Shown here piece after piece: positions 63,392 through 64,000 of a DNA stretch of 64,000 nt. This DNA comes from Flammeovirga sp. SJP92 (GTDB lineage: Bacteria; Bacteroidota; Bacteroidia; Cytophagales; Flammeovirgaceae). The notes beneath the pieces were generated by a model that saw only the letters and a program-made list of their open reading frames with translations, was not told the origin of the DNA and searched no databases. The stretch is from NCBI RefSeq assembly GCF_001583495.1, contig NZ_LQAQ01000093.1:558001-622000 (forward strand). Direction: 5' to 3'. A program made the translations under genes and the position numbers. Every line of letters starts with the position of its first letter. Within the stretch, counting starts at the first letter, position 1.

Positions 63392-64000
63392 ATAAAGATT
63401 TAAACTTAGACATTAATATAGGCTTATCGAATTCTAAAGCTCTTTCATAGGATAACTTGGAATATTTATGTTCGAGTTCTTTATTTTCGTAAATCTTAAT
63501 TAAGGCTTCTGACATAGAATGAATAGATTCATTTTGTACCAAAATACCATATTTTTCATTTGTTAAGGTTTTTGTTTCTTGTCTATCAAATAAATAATCT
63601 TTCGCTAAGATTTCACGAGGGCCACTTTGACAATCTGTAGATATTACAGGTAGTCCTACCGCCATACTTTCTAACATAACATTAGGAAAACCTTCAAACT
63701 TAGAAGACAATACAAAACAGTTACAATTTTTTAAAATTGAAAATGGATTTGATTTAAAACCTAATAGATTTACTTTTTCTTCTAGGTTTTCAGCTAAAAT
63801 TAAATTTTGCAACGACACTTTCAAATGTCCCTTACCTATTATTAAAAGTTTTGCCTTATCAATAGAGGCTTTTTTAAATGCCCTAATTAATAGTTCATGG
63901 TTTTTTTGTTCACTTAAACTCCCTACAGTTACAAAGTAGAAGTAATCTTTATCAAAAGAATATTCAGATTGATCGTTTGATAACGAAGCTATTTTAGCTA
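63381..64000 (-). CDS. GT4 family glycosyltransferase, partial
   Basis: The frame runs off the right edge, so the N-terminal domain is missing; about 205 residues are visible. They start with FVTVGSLSEQKNHELLIRAF, the classic opening of the GT4 donor domain, continue with KLLIIGKGHLK and LLGFKSNPFSILKN, and have CFVLSSKFEGFPNVMLESMAVGLPVIS with the E-x7-E motif. It is the most upstream visible gene of the glycan operon on this strand. Confidence 0.92.
   Translation of the reverse strand, partial: AKIASLSNDQSEYSFDKDYFYFVTVGSLSEQKNHELLIRAFKKASIDKAKLLIIGKGHLKVSLQNLILAENLEEKVNLLGFKSNPFSILKNCNCFVLSSKFEGFPNVMLESMAVGLPVISTDCQSGPREILAKDYLFDRQETKTLTNEKYGILVQNESIHSMSEALIKIYENKELEHKYSKLSYERALEFDKPILMSKFKSLFDE

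Overview
The window looks like chromosomal DNA of a marine Bacteroidota, most likely a Flammeovirga-like member of the Cytophagales. This is inferred from protein family content (type IX secretion C-terminal domains, Bat-type proteins, DUF2851, DUF4199, an atpDC pair apart from the other ATP synthase genes), from AT-rich DNA, and from many upstream matches to the Bacteroidota -7 promoter element TAnnTTTG. No species is proven by the sequence.

Layout. 1-1216: a fatty-acid beta-oxidation dehydrogenase (cut by the left edge) behind a MarR regulator. 1694-8663: an MsbA-like ABC exporter, an ECF sigma factor, adk, obgE, a secreted protein of unknown function and a Dps-type ferritin. 8800-9810: a mobile-element locus with a REP-associated tyrosine transposase (RAYT) between inverted REP-like hairpins, next to an unusual array of dyads spaced exactly 23 bp apart. 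9827-30730: mostly housekeeping and envelope genes: an S9 peptidase, an ArsR regulator, a POTRA/beta-barrel protein, a SpoIIE-type phosphatase, a YggS homologue, a Bax-inhibitor-1 protein, T9SS-exported proteins, lipoproteins, the 5-oxoprolinase operon pxpABC and pruA.

31537-38040 is the most striking part, an AT-rich accessory island. It encodes an AAA+ ATPase resembling those of extracellular contractile injection systems, then two proteins with almost the same first 54 residues but unrelated C-terminal parts. Each is followed by an overlapping gene for a membrane protein or lipoprotein (candidate immunity proteins). A 248-bp duplication carrying the ATPase 3' end and the cargo 5' end sits in front of the second cargo gene, which suggests cassette exchange. 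No sheath, tube or baseplate genes are present in the window.

38173-57108 returns to core genes: uvrA, a methyltransferase, an OmpH-like protein, a BatA-like protein, a Cache/HAMP/GAF sensor, tRNA-Leu, mnmA, mreBCD and atpDC. The last part, 57109-64000, holds two copies of a hairpin-rich non-coding repeat, then a surface-glycan cluster like Campylobacter pgl: a dehydratase on the plus strand, and an aminotransferase, acetyltransferase, phosphoglycosyl transferase and two GT4 glycosyltransferases in one overlapping minus-strand operon that runs off the right edge. Family names come from recognising motifs; no database search was possible.
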